A DNA stretch of 37,565 bases from Bacillus timonensis (GCF_000285535.1 NZ_HE610986.1:813794-851358), one strand, 5' to 3'; counted from the stretch's first letter, positions 1-8,489 are shown. Program-made: numbers and translations. The notes: a model not told the origin generated them from the letters alone.

Positions 1-5
1 TCACA

Positions 6-90
6 TTTGCGTCTCCCACGATTTTGCGTCGATTTTCCCACATTTGCGTCGGTTTTCTCACATTTGCGTCTCCCCAGCGATTTTTGCGTC
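6..90. repeat. 20-bp-period TTTGCGTC array (left array)
   Basis: Five exact copies of TTTGCGTC end at 13, 30, 50, 70 and 90, with steps of 17, 20, 20 and 20 bp. The intervening bases differ, so only the 8-bp box is conserved. The array runs off the left window edge. It carries the same box as the array at 1383-1732, in the same orientation, so the NERD gene lies between two arrays. No protein-coding reading is supported. Confidence 0.85.
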
Positions 91-110
91 TGATTAGTCA
101 TTTACATAAT

Positions 111-141
111 TAAAACAGCCAGCTTCCCCTTTGCCGGCTGT
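111..141 (-). terminator. Terminator of the NERD gene
   Basis: Arms 115-123 and 133-141 pair with one mismatch around a 9-nt loop. Read on the minus strand the hairpin is followed by TTTT. It lies about 50 bp after the stop codon of the gene at 190. Confidence 0.7.
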
Positions 142-189
142 CATTTATCTTATCGATTCAATCCTTACCCTACTTACTAAATGAAATAC

Positions 190-1179
190 TTAGTGATCTT
201 TACACATATCCATTAACTTCTCTAGAGAAATCGTGTACGTAGTCCCCTTCTTGTTCCCTGTTTTTTCAAGACCCATTGATAGCAAAATCTTGGTGGCCAC
301 TGTCCTTGATGGTAACAACAGGAACTCCCTTAACTTTTTATTAGTCATTTTATTATCAATCAACAAAAAGTAATCGAGTACGGCCTTTATATGTGCATTT
401 GTCGAAGTATGTCCACAGTTTATACAACACCATTTTCCCTGTGAACGCTTCATGGGAGGAACATCACATTGTGGGCAAAAGACTCCATTTACTAGATCAC
501 TTTCTTGAATACCAAACGTTTGTAAAATGTTGGTATCCAAAGGTGTATGAATCTTTTTTAATAGTTTCACTAACCTTTGCAATTGTTTGTTGTCCAATAC
601 TACTTTCTTATGTTTCTTTTCGTATTGTTCCATTTTTGAAATTAGGCTCGGGGCACGAATGATGTTCTTTGCTCCTGGATGATAATCAGATGTACTAATA
701 CTTGTTGAAGGGTTTGTAATTACAACGAGTGATTCAATCGGAGGAACTGCGATTTTATGCGTCTCTATTAACCTTTCGAGTTGAAGACGATGACGATGCA
801 ATTGAGTGAGCGGACATGTATAGGTTTTTTTTACGTCCCCATTCGTTTGGTGCATTTGTTCAAAGTGGTGGTCGAAGTGTAGTTCTCCTTTGTGGTTTTT
901 TGCGTCTACATCAAGTACAAAGTACGGGGAAATGATGAAAGAATCTATTTCAAAATAAGTATTTGTTGAGTGGTCAGGTAAGCGAAGGCCATTTAGAATG
1001 CAGTATTTCTTATCAGGGAAAAACTTCAAATAATAATCTAAATTCTTTTCTCCATTATAGCCGCTGATGTGTAACCTATGATTTTCATCTACAGCCTCGT
1101 ATTTCGGATGTTTGGTTGATATTCTCCTCCTTAGCGCTTCTGTTTTTTTAATTTTAAGTGACTTTTCTCGTTTCCTTAT
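190..1179 (-). CDS. NERD (nuclease-related domain) protein with zinc ribbon and C-terminal winged-helix-like region
   Basis: NERD proteins carry a PD-(D/E)xK nuclease-like fold; their cellular role is mostly unknown. The NERD core reads FEIDSFIISPYFVLDVDAKN, where the usual E-V-K-N is D-A-K-N, still a possible D-x-K catalytic pair. A Cys4 zinc ribbon (CPQC ... CINC) and a basic winged-helix-like tail follow. The first in-frame standard start, TTG at 1029, would remove family sequence: the frame stays open upstream to a stop at 1186-1188 and encodes a typical N-terminus (EALRRRISTKHP, then GYNGEKNLDYYL). No ATG, GTG or TTG occurs there. The best candidate is ATA at 1177-1179, 10 nt after an AAGGAG site (1190-1195), giving about 329 residues. 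Either a rare start is used or the start codon has been lost. Arrays of TTTGCGTC boxes flank the gene. Confidence 0.75.
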   Translation of the reverse strand: MRKREKSLKIKKTEALRRRISTKHPKYEAVDENHRLHISGYNGEKNLDYYLKFFPDKKYCILNGLRLPDHSTNTYFEIDSFIISPYFVLDVDAKNHKGELHFDHHFEQMHQTNGDVKKTYTCPLTQLHRHRLQLERLIETHKIAVPPIESLVVITNPSTSISTSDYHPGAKNIIRAPSLISKMEQYEKKHKKVVLDNKQLQRLVKLLKKIHTPLDTNILQTFGIQESDLVNGVFCPQCDVPPMKRSQGKWCCINCGHTSTNAHIKAVLDYFLLIDNKMTNKKLREFLLLPSRTVATKILLSMGLEKTGNKKGTTYTISLEKLMDMCKDH

Positions 1180-1382
1180 TTTACCTCAACTCCTTAATCT
1201 TAATCTCCGAATAAATTCGATGTTTTTCTTCAAAATCCTTCTTTATTTGACCCTTTTTATATGTTTTGTAACTGTATATTTTGTAAAGGATGGGGAAAGT
1301 TAGTAGCACTATGTCGATGATATTTAGTCTTCTCAGATGTTTTATTTGCTGATAGTCCATCTTTTGCTTTTAAACTCTGGGA

Positions 1383-1732
1383 TTTGCATCGATTTCCTGA
1401 TTTATGCATCTGCACTAACATTTTTGCGTCTCCTGACCATTTTTTGCGTCTGCACCAACATATTTGCGTCAGCCTGCTCATTTTTTGCGTCTACACCAAA
1501 ATATTTGCGTCTCCTGACCATTTTTTGCGTCTGCACTAACCACATTTGCGTCTCTTACCCTTTTTTTGCGTCTGCACCAACACATTTGCGTCTCCTGCCC
1601 GATTTTTGCGTCTGCACCAACTTATTTGCGTCTCCTGCCCGATTTTTGCGTCTAAACCAACTTATTTGCGTCTCCTGCCTGATTTTTGCGTCTAAACCAC
1701 CATATTTGCACCACCTGCCCATTTTTTGCGTC
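1383..1732. repeat. 18-unit TTTGCGTC array, 20-bp period, 40-bp dimer
   Basis: Boxes end at 1390, 1410, 1430, 1450, 1470, 1491, 1511, 1531, 1552, 1572, 1592, 1612, 1632, 1652, 1672, 1692, 1712 and 1732, so steps are 20 or 21 bp. The first two units and the one at 1712 are degenerate (TTGCATC, TTGCACC). Spacers alternate between a TGCACCAAC-like and a TCCTGCCCG-like form, so the higher-order unit is a 40-bp dimer. The array lies between the divergent NERD and LCP genes, about 200 bp from the NERD start and 150 bp from the LCP start. Open frames through it are by-products of the repeat. Confidence 0.9.
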
Positions 1733-1882
1733 TGCCGCCGACATGTCTTCCCTCCTTCGACAAACATCGAGCAACATAGACATTTTTTTATCGCCAAAGT
1801 GAAACTTTTTCTGGTCTCATACGTCTAATCTATTGTGTAGTTTTTTATCAGCTATTATTCTACTAAAAAGGTGTTGATAAAT

Positions 1883-2815
1883 ATGAGTCGAACAGAGCGC
1901 CATTCGAAAAAGCAGACTAAACGAAAATGGCCGAAAGTTATTGGAATCATTGCTCTTGTTTTATTGGTAGCCATCGGTGGATACGCCGTTTATTTATATC
2001 AATCCGTGGCAAGTACGGTTGGAAAAATGCATGAGGACAGAGGTCCTTCTGACAAACGTGTGGAACAAATCGATATTAGCAAAAAGGACCCGATTTCTAT
2101 CCTTCTTATGGGTGTCGACGAACGTTCAGGCGACAAGGGTCGTACCGATACGTTAATTGTGGTTTCTGTTAATCCAAAGACCAATTCCATGCAAATGCTA
2201 AGTATCCCGCGTGATACTCGTGTTGAAATCGTAGGTAAAGGCACTCAGGATAAAATTAACCATGCATACGCATTTGGTGGCGTGGACATGACAATTAATA
2301 CCGTTGAGAACTTTTTAGATGTGCCAATTGACTATTATGTGAAGGTGAACATGGAAGGTCTTCAACAAATTGTTGATGCACTTGGCGGTGTTCAGGTGAA
2401 CAACACATTCGCGTTCTCTTATGATGGTGCATCATTTGCTGAGGGTCCACAGACCTTAAACGGACAACAAGCTCTTAAATACGCAAGGATGCGTTATGAT
2501 GATCCTCGCGGTGACTTTGGTAGACAGGACCGCCAGAAGCAGGTTATCCAAGGGATTATCGATAAAGGCGCAAGCTTCACTTCTGTAACAAAAATTGATG
2601 ATATTCTTGGAGCACTTGGCAACAACGTCACAACCGATATTTCTTTTGACGAAATGAAAACTATTCAAGCGAACTATAAAGATGCTCGCCATAACATCGA
2701 ACAGTACAGCATTAACGGTGTTGGTAAAACCCTAGACAGATGGTACTACATCGTGTCTGAAGATGAACGCCAAGCCGTCTCAGCTCGCTTGAAAAAACAC
2801 TTGGAAATTGAATAA
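1883..2815 (+). CDS. LCP (LytR-CpsA-Psr) family wall polymer ligase
   Basis: LCP enzymes transfer undecaprenyl-linked glycopolymers such as wall teichoic acid onto peptidoglycan at the outer membrane face. The protein has about 310 residues: a lysine-rich cytoplasmic N-terminus, one membrane segment (IALVLLVAIGGYAVYL), then the LCP domain. Typical motifs are present: LLMGVDER, GRTDTLIV, the phosphate-contacting SIPRDTRV, the DKINHAYAFGG segment and ALKYARMRYDDPRGDFGR. ATG at 1883 is preferred over the in-frame GTG at 1871 because an AAAGGTG site (about 1867-1873) is spaced 9 nt from it. The length fits the B. subtilis TagU/LytR group, but the paralogue cannot be assigned. A strong terminator follows directly. 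Confidence 0.93.
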   Translation: MSRTERHSKKQTKRKWPKVIGIIALVLLVAIGGYAVYLYQSVASTVGKMHEDRGPSDKRVEQIDISKKDPISILLMGVDERSGDKGRTDTLIVVSVNPKTNSMQMLSIPRDTRVEIVGKGTQDKINHAYAFGGVDMTINTVENFLDVPIDYYVKVNMEGLQQIVDALGGVQVNNTFAFSYDGASFAEGPQTLNGQQALKYARMRYDDPRGDFGRQDRQKQVIQGIIDKGASFTSVTKIDDILGALGNNVTTDISFDEMKTIQANYKDARHNIEQYSINGVGKTLDRWYYIVSEDERQAVSARLKKHLEIE

Positions 2816-2823
2816 ACGTATAC

Positions 2824-2851
2824 AAAAGACAGATGAAAATCTGTCTTTTTT
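2824..2851 (+). terminator. Terminator of the LCP gene
   Basis: Perfect 11-bp stem (2824-2834 with 2839-2849), GAAA loop and a T-run on the plus strand; the A-rich 5' side could also serve the minus strand. Confidence 0.9.
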
Positions 2852-2914
2852 GTTGAGTTTCTATTCTAATATCCAATTGCTTCAGATCATGGATGATTAG
2901 TCCGCCATCCCACA

Positions 2915-3703
2915 CTAGGATAATGTACTCAACTTGATGTCGTATGGTCGATTGAAAAGATTCTTCAACCATATAACAGTCGGATGGTCTTTATATTCTT
3001 TTGCCTTGAAAACTCTTGAATTCACTAGGATTAAACCATAATCCCTTAATTGCCCCTGCCCTAGTATTAAATAAAAAGCGAATGGTTCGTTTGTATCATA
3101 CTGAATTCTAATTAAATTTCCTGTTCCTTTTAGAAGCTCTTCCTTTTCCTCTTGTAAGAACTTCAAATTCATCTGGTCATACATATAGTGTCTTCTTATT
3201 TTTTCAAAGATCGTATCTGCAAGTGTGGCAAAATCTGCAACAGATGTAAGTATTTTATCTCCTTGTCTTTGCCCCTCAACAATTCCAACTAATCCAAATA
3301 GTTGGGAGTTTCGGTCAACACCGTATTTTTTTGATTTCTTTTTAAGAGGATTCTCCCATTCTCTTGCGTAGGATGTATGAGAAGGGGATAGGAATACCCT
3401 ACCTACCGTGCCGATTGGCTTCTCCTTTAATTCATTCACCATACTTTCAATAGAGTCAGCTATTGGTGATAAATATCCACTACTGTTTATATCGAACATT
3501 GAACCATTGGTTGCATGAACATCAATATAAAAATCATATTTACTTCCTAAATTTGGACCAGATACCAAGTCAGGTGTTCTACGGTAAGAATCCGATTGAA
3601 ATGTTATAAAGTCAGAGGAACCTTCAGCTCTTTTTATGTTCGGACATTTTAAACGTTTTAAAGCCTTCATAGCAATTTTTATTGATTTTTGATCATTATT
3701 CAT
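2915..3703 (-). CDS. Hypothetical protein, 262 residues
   Basis: I do not recognise this family. The protein is soluble-looking and lysine-rich, without signal peptide or membrane segment. Segments that look structured include YDFYIDVHATNGSMFDI, RVFLSPSHTSYAREWENP, and a C-terminal half with FAFYLILGQGQLRDYGLILV. The ATG at 3701-3703 has only a weak ribosome site. The gene stands alone: convergent with the LCP gene and followed leftward only by that gene's terminator, with an AT-rich gene-free stretch of about 500 bp upstream. It is more AT-rich than its neighbours and may be acquired. No function is proposed. Confidence 0.65.
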   Translation of the reverse strand: MNNDQKSIKIAMKALKRLKCPNIKRAEGSSDFITFQSDSYRRTPDLVSGPNLGSKYDFYIDVHATNGSMFDINSSGYLSPIADSIESMVNELKEKPIGTVGRVFLSPSHTSYAREWENPLKKKSKKYGVDRNSQLFGLVGIVEGQRQGDKILTSVADFATLADTIFEKIRRHYMYDQMNLKFLQEEKEELLKGTGNLIRIQYDTNEPFAFYLILGQGQLRDYGLILVNSRVFKAKEYKDHPTVIWLKNLFNRPYDIKLSTLS

Positions 3704-4151
3704 CTCATATTAATGTAGTAAAGAAAATCTAAAAACCTACTACACCATCCTCCTATGTATCAATTTGTACACATCAAATAGTGAAAGTAAAACAAAAGTA
3801 TCACTTCAACCAAATTTTAAAGTTAATTAGGATTGATTTACCACTCAAACTGGTATATTAAGAAGACTCAGAATCCAATTTTCATTTTTTCAAGGTACTA
3901 GATATTAACATAAATTTTTATATCAATTTAATCTTCCACTCATTAAACCAGGTTAAAGTCATTATGAATATTCTACTATATTCATTTTCTTTTTCCTTTG
4001 AAAAAGTTATTTACTCTTTGACCAAATGATCAAAAGTCCAAGAAACAATGTAAGTCCCCATATTTCTAATTATCAAAACTCTCAACGTTCATGAATTAAT
4101 TTCTCAAAACCAGTTGATTGATTTACATGTTTCCCTCCTTTTTCCACATAC
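3704..4151. other. AT-rich intergenic stretch without a supported gene
   Basis: No reading frame with a start and ribosome site was found. A short hydrophobic minus-strand stretch near 4015-4070 (reading LTLFLGLLIIWSK) lacks a start and has stops just upstream, so it may be a gene remnant at most. Confidence 0.5.
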
Positions 4152-4186
4152 TAATGGGACACGGGGACAGGTTCGTTGTCCCACAA
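4152..4186. repeat. REP-like inverted repeat (GGGACA variant)
   Basis: TGGGAC ... GTCCCA encloses GGGGACAGGTTC, the same core vocabulary as the repeats at 6240 and 8315. It lies only about 20 bp before the ribosome site of the next gene, so it would be in that gene's leader. Confidence 0.6.
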
Positions 4187-4221
4187 GGTACGAGGATTTC
4201 GTCCCAAAGGAGGTACTTATT

Positions 4222-4671
4222 ATGAAAATCAAATTATGGTTAAGTATAGCATTATTTTTTATTTTAATTTCTCCAGCATCGGCTGCGGAAAAGTCGCCGT
4301 TTTTTGGGGTGAGTGCGACGGTGGTGCAGGTGGAGGAAGGCACGTTTGAAGTAACAACGAAGGGTGAAGAAGAAAGCGAAGGATTTGTTTTTTCTCCTGA
4401 AGGGGTTAAGGGTGGAGAAACAATTTTGTTTGAAGTGCAAGTTAAGGGCGAAGGTGCAGTCTATTTGCTTGTGGACGAAACCAATGCGCGGGGAACTTTT
4501 TTAGCAGAGACCGTATCACCGGTGATTGGTCTGCATGACCCGTGGCGGACAATTCAGCTCGAAGTTGAACTGCAAGACACCACCTCCCAAATCGATGCGA
4601 TGGTGCTAACGAACAAACAGGAGAAAACAAAATTTATGTTTCGCAACGTTAAAATAAGCACAAAAGAGTAA
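4222..4671 (+). CDS. Small secreted protein, possible beta-sandwich fold
   Basis: The 149-residue product begins with a signal peptide (MKIKLWLSIALFFILISPASA, predicted cleavage after ASA). The mature part is rich in beta-type alternation and ends in TKFMFRNVKI. That pattern, with FSPEGVKGGETILFEVQVKG and PWRTIQLEVEL, resembles jelly-roll carbohydrate-binding modules, but this is a guess from pattern. ATG at 4222 follows a perfect AAAGGAGG site (4206-4213) at 8 nt; in-frame starts further upstream would read through a REP-like repeat and are rejected. A terminator follows at 4718. Confidence 0.8.
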   Translation: MKIKLWLSIALFFILISPASAAEKSPFFGVSATVVQVEEGTFEVTTKGEEESEGFVFSPEGVKGGETILFEVQVKGEGAVYLLVDETNARGTFLAETVSPVIGLHDPWRTIQLEVELQDTTSQIDAMVLTNKQEKTKFMFRNVKISTKE

Positions 4672-4717
4672 TGGGCGCCTACCCAGGTCGTACAAGAAAT
4701 AAAACATCACATGAACT

Positions 4718-4754
4718 AGCAGTCGAATTCGTAGCTGAATTTGACTGCTTTTTA
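4718..4754 (+). terminator. Terminator after the secreted protein gene
   Basis: 13-nt arms 4718-4730 and 4737-4749 pair with one mismatch around a 6-nt loop and are followed by TTTT. Confidence 0.85.
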
Positions 4755-4930
4755 TGTTGGCACTATGAGAAAGTTAAGGTAATTATGAGTATAATGGCAC
4801 TCAAATTTGCACCTCTTTTAATAGCACGGAGCATGATTGTTTCATCAAACAAATAAATATTTGCCAGGGTAAAGGGATTATGAATCAATGTATAGAAAAT
4901 ATATATAAATTGTATTGGAGGGGGATTGAA

Positions 4931-5329
4931 ATGGTATTTGAAGTAACTACTCAAGTACGTGTATCGAATATTGAAGAAGGACAGAAGTGGTATGAAACAC
5001 TATTTCATAGAAAACCCGACTTCATTCCACACGATGATTTTGTAGAGTGGAAACTGATTCCTGGTTGTTGGTTACAAGTTGCAGAAGGTACTCTTACTGA
5101 AGGAAATGGCCCCTTACGTTTAGGTGTTACAAATATCGAAGCTGAAAGAGAAAGACTTATAAAAGAACTCCAAATTGATTACTTTGAAATACACTCAAGA
5201 CCCGAAGTCCCAGTTAGATGGGGAACATTTTCTGATCCTTGGGGAAATCTTATTGGATTTTATGAATACTTGGATAAGGCTGAAGAACAAAAGCAGATAA
5301 ACACTATTTTAGGGAACGTTGAAGCTTAA
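4931..5329 (+). CDS. VOC (glyoxalase/bleomycin resistance) superfamily protein
   Basis: The 132-residue product has the single-unit layout of vicinal oxygen chelate proteins: an N-terminal strand (VFEVTTQVRVSNIEEGQKWY), the LFHRKPDF turn, a central LRLGVTNIEAERERL half-repeat and the C-terminal FSDPWGNLIGFYEY signature. Family members bind a metal and act as glyoxalases, dioxygenases or drug-binding proteins; the substrate is unknown. ATG at 4931 follows a TTGGAGGGGG site by about 6 nt, better than the upstream ATG at 4880. It lies between two terminators and is probably monocistronic. Confidence 0.85.
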   Translation: MVFEVTTQVRVSNIEEGQKWYETLFHRKPDFIPHDDFVEWKLIPGCWLQVAEGTLTEGNGPLRLGVTNIEAERERLIKELQIDYFEIHSRPEVPVRWGTFSDPWGNLIGFYEYLDKAEEQKQINTILGNVEA

Positions 5330-5375
5330 TCCAATTGCACGCACTGTTACTTTAGTTGAACAAGCTATCATATAG

Positions 5376-5409
5376 AAAAATGTTCAGGGTTTTCGCCCTG
5401 AACATTTTC
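5376..5409. terminator. Bidirectional terminator between VOC and nucleotidyltransferase genes
   Basis: Perfect 9-bp stem (5381-5389 with 5396-5404) with flanking A and T runs on both sides, so it can end both convergent genes. Confidence 0.9.
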
Positions 5410-5461
5410 TTTGTCCATTATATTGTTTTGTTCATCCAAATATCCTTCAAAACAAAACCCG

Positions 5462-6004
5462 TTAAGAATACTTTTTCAACACCTCTTGAACTCGTTCCTT
5501 TATGGCGTTTGGCAACGGCTGGCCCAATGCTTTCTCCAATAGCCTTGGATGCCTCACTCCATTCTTTTTAAAATAATCCTCAATCATTATCGCTTTTTCT
5601 TGTTTATTTGGGATTAACCAATACAGAACATACCAATCTTCGAGCGAACTCAAAGGAATCCCATCAATTCTCTCCACAACCGAGTTCTCATCAAATTGCA
5701 ACCGATAGATTCCTTCATTATGTTGAATGGCAAATCCGCCCATGCTATCGATATCCACCTTGCCAATCTTGAATTTTGAAAAATGCACCGTACGAAACGG
5801 AGAAAAGGATTTTGCCTCTTTTGAAGTCCCCATCGAAGATAGAATTTCGTTAAGCACGGCCTCATCCTCTTCTTTTACTAATAAATCAATATCATTTGGG
5901 TGCTCAATAAGACTATGAAAGTTGAGTAAAAGGGAGCCACCAACACCCCATGTAAGCTTTCGATTACCAATTTTAGTCACGATTTCCTTTACAGTTTCAA
6001 ACAC
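5462..6004 (-). CDS. Nucleotidyltransferase-fold protein
   Basis: The 180-residue product contains the pol-beta-type nucleotidyltransferase signature: WGVGGSLLLNF followed by HPNDIDLLV, the G-[GS]...DxD arrangement that binds Mg-NTP. A later VDIDSMGGF supplies a possible third acidic residue. Proteins of this kind include aminoglycoside nucleotidyltransferases and AbiEii-like toxins; no substrate can be given. GTG at 6002-6004 is chosen because a GGAGGG site sits 6-7 nt before it. The ATG at 6040 lacks a site at proper distance and falls inside a hairpin that looks like the previous gene's terminator. The small membrane-protein gene at 6051 lies directly upstream. Confidence 0.75.
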   Translation of the reverse strand: MFETVKEIVTKIGNRKLTWGVGGSLLLNFHSLIEHPNDIDLLVKEEDEAVLNEILSSMGTSKEAKSFSPFRTVHFSKFKIGKVDIDSMGGFAIQHNEGIYRLQFDENSVVERIDGIPLSSLEDWYVLYWLIPNKQEKAIMIEDYFKKNGVRHPRLLEKALGQPLPNAIKERVQEVLKKYS

Positions 6005-6017
6005 GTGTGAATCCCTC

Positions 6018-6051
6018 CAAAAAGAAAGACTTGAGATCATCTCCCAAGTCT
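6018..6051 (-). terminator. Terminator-like hairpin between two minus-strand genes
   Basis: Arms 6027-6037 and 6040-6051 pair (AGACTTG/CAAGTCT outer stem) and are followed on the minus strand by TTCTTTTT. The next gene's GGAGGG site starts at once after the T-run, so the hairpin could both end the upstream transcript and affect translation of the next gene. Confidence 0.65.
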
Positions 6052-6200
6052 TACTCTCCTTTTTTCGCTATTTCATCAAGTTTTGCTTCAATACGTTTTA
6101 CCCGCTTTGAAGTTCGAACAACATAAACTAGTATTGCAACAAAGCTTATTGGAACTAAAAGAGCGAACAATTGAAAAAGAATGTCTCCGATATGTAACAC
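6051..6200 (-). CDS. Small single-span membrane protein (DUF4083-like)
   Basis: A 49-residue product: short N-terminus (MLHIGDILFQ), one membrane helix (LFALLVPISFVAILVYVV), then a basic amphipathic tail RTSKRVKRIEAKLDEIAKKGE. This layout matches small Bacillus membrane proteins of the DUF4083 type; that assignment is from memory of the pattern. The GTG start at 6198-6200 has a GAGGGG site 10 nt upstream. The stop codon abuts the hairpin at 6027-6051. Function unknown. Confidence 0.7.
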   Translation of the reverse strand: MLHIGDILFQLFALLVPISFVAILVYVVRTSKRVKRIEAKLDEIAKKGE

Positions 6201-6239
6201 CGTGGGGTTTCCCCTCTCTTTTTTCCTACACTATATCAC

Positions 6240-6296
6240 GGGACATGGGGACAGGTCCATTGACCCACCGGGACAACAAACCTGTCCCTCTGTCCC
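6240..6296. repeat. REP-like inverted repeat
   Basis: GGGACATGGGGACAGGT pairs with ACCTGTCCCTCTGTCCC with two mismatches across about 23 bp. It lies between the chemoreceptor stop codon and the promoter side of the small membrane-protein gene. Confidence 0.75.
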
Positions 6297-6317
6297 AAGG
6301 AAGAAACCGCTATCCAC

Positions 6318-7997
6318 TTATTTCAATTTAAATCCTTGGATTAATGCGTTGAGTTCGCCGGCGTTTTCTTCGAGCTGTTTTGCGCTTTTTGTGACTTCTT
6401 CCATTGAGCTGCTGGATTGTTGAGCGGTTGCGGATACTTCTTCTACTCCTGCCGCTGATTCTTCTGCCACAGCCGCAATTCCTTCGATAGCTCCGCTGAT
6501 TTCCCTTGTATCATCAAGCACACTATAGAGTGAGCTTGACATAGCCTCGATTTGCGTTCCAATCTCGTCGATTGTCCGCTTCAACTCATTAAATGTTTTT
6601 CCAGTTGTTTGAATTTGTGCTGTTCCTTCTTCGACTGATTGGTACCCGTCATCTAAGGATTGTACGACCTGCTTGGATTCATTTTGAATGTCTTTTACAA
6701 TGGCAGTAATCTCCGAAACGGAATTGCCAACTTGTTCTGCAAGCTTTCGCACCTCGTCCGCGACAACGGCAAAGCCTCGACCATGTTCACCTGCGCGTGC
6801 TGCTTCAATTGCTGCATTTAGTGCTAAAAGATTCGTTTGTCCGGCAATTTCCTGAATCACATTCACTAGCTTTGTAATTTCATTCGTTTTGTTATCTAAG
6901 CCAACAACCATCGCGTGAGATTGCTTCATTTTTTCATTGATACTGTTCATCTGTTGAATCGATGACTCCATATAGGCACTACCATCGTTTGTCATCGTGA
7001 GCATCCCTTGGGATTGCCCCTTAATGTCATCACCTTTGACCGCAACTTTCATAATCTCCTCAGAGAACCCGGACATTTTTTCAATTAACGTCGTTGATGA
7101 AGTGGCCTGGTCCTCAGCCCCACGGGAAAGTTCCTCCATTGTGACGGCAATTTGCTGACTGCCAGCCATGACCTCATCCGCATACTGGGTCAACTCTTCA
7201 CTTTGGCCGGTCACATTCTCAGAAACAACGCCCATTTGCGTAACCATACCTCGTAAGTTTTCATTCATATCATTAACCGCTGTAACGAGCTGGCCAATTT
7301 CGTCCTTTAGCTTCGTTTTAATTGGTTCAGCTTGCAGTTCACCGCTTGAAATAGCCTTCATCCGGTTTGCGACCTTTTTCACCGGTCTTGCAATCATTAC
7401 AGACGTAAAGATTGAAATAAGCAATCCTAAGATGATCACTAATACCGTAACCACCAGTCCTACAGTGTTCGCTGATTGGCCGTATTTTACAACATCTTCT
7501 CCAGTGGAGACAATCTGTCTTTCTCGGTCTTTTGAAAGCTTCTCTACACGCTCCATTAAGCCCCTTGCTGTTGGCTGAATAATCGTTTGCAGATTGTGCT
7601 TCGCAAGCTCTGTTTTCCCACTCTCATACGGGATAAACACATCATTTTTAATCATATCACGCCATTTTTTCGTATCTTTTAAAAGGCCGTCTACTTCTTT
7701 TATCTTCATTGAACTTAAGTTTCGATTCGTTAAATCAAACTCTACCGAATAGAGATCATAATCATTTCTATACGATGTTTCTCCGTAAAGCACATACGCT
7801 CTCGCAAGCCCAATACTCTGTGCAATATTGTATTTTAAACTATCATATTCAAGCAAGACGGTAAGTTCTTTAGAAACCATATCATCCGTCTGCTGATTCA
7901 TATTGGATACTGCCAAAAAATTATAGGTCGCTAGGACTATAGTCAGGATAATAATGGTAAAAAAGCTAGTAAATAATCTGGTGCGAATACTCTTCAT
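6318..7997 (-). CDS. Methyl-accepting chemotaxis protein
   Basis: The 559-residue chemoreceptor signals to CheA/CheW. It has TM1 (about residues 7-29), an extracellular four-helix-bundle domain (30-178), TM2 (179-203), HAMP (204-256, starting at the conserved [10 protein letters not shown]) and a long cytoplasmic coiled coil. The conserved hairpin tip, including [18 protein letters not shown] and [17 protein letters not shown], lies near 385-420. Glutamine and glutamate pairs in the flanking helices are likely adaptation sites. ATG at 7995-7997 follows AGAGGT at a fitting distance and gives [16 protein letters not shown]; a longer form from 8042 is less likely. No che genes are nearby, so it is probably an orphan receptor. 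The ligand is unknown. Confidence 0.95.
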   Translation of the reverse strand: MKSIRTRLFTSFFTIIILTIVLATYNFLAVSNMNQQTDDMVSKELTVLLEYDSLKYNIAQSIGLARAYVLYGETSYRNDYDLYSVEFDLTNRNLSSMKIKEVDGLLKDTKKWRDMIKNDVFIPYESGKTELAKHNLQTIIQPTARGLMERVEKLSKDRERQIVSTGEDVVKYGQSANTVGLVVTVLVIILGLLISIFTSVMIARPVKKVANRMKAISSGELQAEPIKTKLKDEIGQLVTAVNDMNENLRGMVTQMGVVSENVTGQSEELTQYADEVMAGSQQIAVTMEELSRGAEDQATSSTTLIEKMSGFSEEIMKVAVKGDDIKGQSQGMLTMTNDGSAYMESSIQQMNSINEKMKQSHAMVVGLDNKTNEITKLVNVIQEIAGQTNLLALNAAIEAARAGEHGRGFAVVADEVRKLAEQVGNSVSEITAIVKDIQNESKQVVQSLDDGYQSVEEGTAQIQTTGKTFNELKRTIDEIGTQIEAMSSSLYSVLDDTREISGAIEGIAAVAEESAAGVEEVSATAQQSSSSMEEVTKSAKQLEENAGELNALIQGFKLK

Positions 7998-8104
7998 CTG
8001 TCGTACCTCTTTCATGTAGGAATACGCAAAAAACAAGACCAATCCTGGTAGAATGGCCCATAAGTTTGCCTTTTTTCATATACAAATTTTCTCCTATTAG
8101 TATA

Positions 8105-8262
8105 TAAGTTTTCCAATCTTTCAACAACACCCACACCAAACTTCCTATTACTTTTTCACCACTAAATCTAACAACAACCTCAAAAAATCATCCTTACTCG
8201 CCGGTAACACCTCTGGCAACTCACCATTCACATTCACCTTCATCATCCTAATCCCTCCATTG
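8105..8262. other. G-poor, C-rich tract next to a REP-like repeat
   Basis: Only a handful of G residues occur in about 158 bp of the plus strand, although C is abundant. The tract stops at the REP-like element at 8263. A small possible gene lies on its minus strand. Confidence 0.7.
8148..8246 (-). CDS. Possible small protein, 32 residues
   Basis: The frame has a GGAGGGAT ribosome site (8251-8258) correctly spaced before a double ATG. It encodes MMKVNVNGELPEVLP followed by a helical leucine-rich end (FLRLLLDLVVKK). I do not recognise it. The surrounding DNA has extreme strand bias, which can produce chance frames, so the site and start are the main support. It could also be a truncated remnant. 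Confidence 0.4.
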   Translation of the reverse strand: MMKVNVNGELPEVLPASKDDFLRLLLDLVVKK

Positions 8263-8398
8263 GAACCAGGGGGACGGTTCTCCTGGTTCACTTTTTTAAC
8301 GTTCCGGGGTGCGTGGGGTCAGGTTCCTTATCCTACTGGGACGATAAACCTGTCCCTCTGTCCCAGCGAGAATGAACCTGACCTTCTGTCCCAACTAG
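8263..8398. repeat. Two REP-like elements in tandem
   Basis: The first (8263-8290) is a hairpin of GAACCAGG and CCTGGTTC around GGGACGGTTC. The second (about 8315-8398) has outer arms GGTCAGGTTC / GAACCTGACC and an inner CTGGGAC / GTCCCAG pair, so it is a nested palindrome. They follow the end of the oxidoreductase gene region. Confidence 0.8.
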
Positions 8399-8489
8399 TA
8401 ATCTAGTATTGCCAGGTTTTTAATAGATATTCATTTTTAGTAGAAATAATTTTGATAGATTCGGGGAGGGTCCACTAAAAAAAGAGGAA

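Noticed and set aside
1383-1732. CRISPR array
   Set aside because: The conserved box is only 8-9 bp, spacers are 11-12 bp and themselves recur, and no cas gene is near.
1257-1828. Long open frames on both strands through the TTTGCGTC array
   Set aside because: They consist of repeated peptide motifs produced by the 20-bp repeat, lack ribosome sites and occur in several frames at once.
4114-4221. Longer start for the secreted protein gene
   Set aside because: It would translate a REP-like repeat and hide the signal peptide; AAAGGAGG marks ATG 4222.
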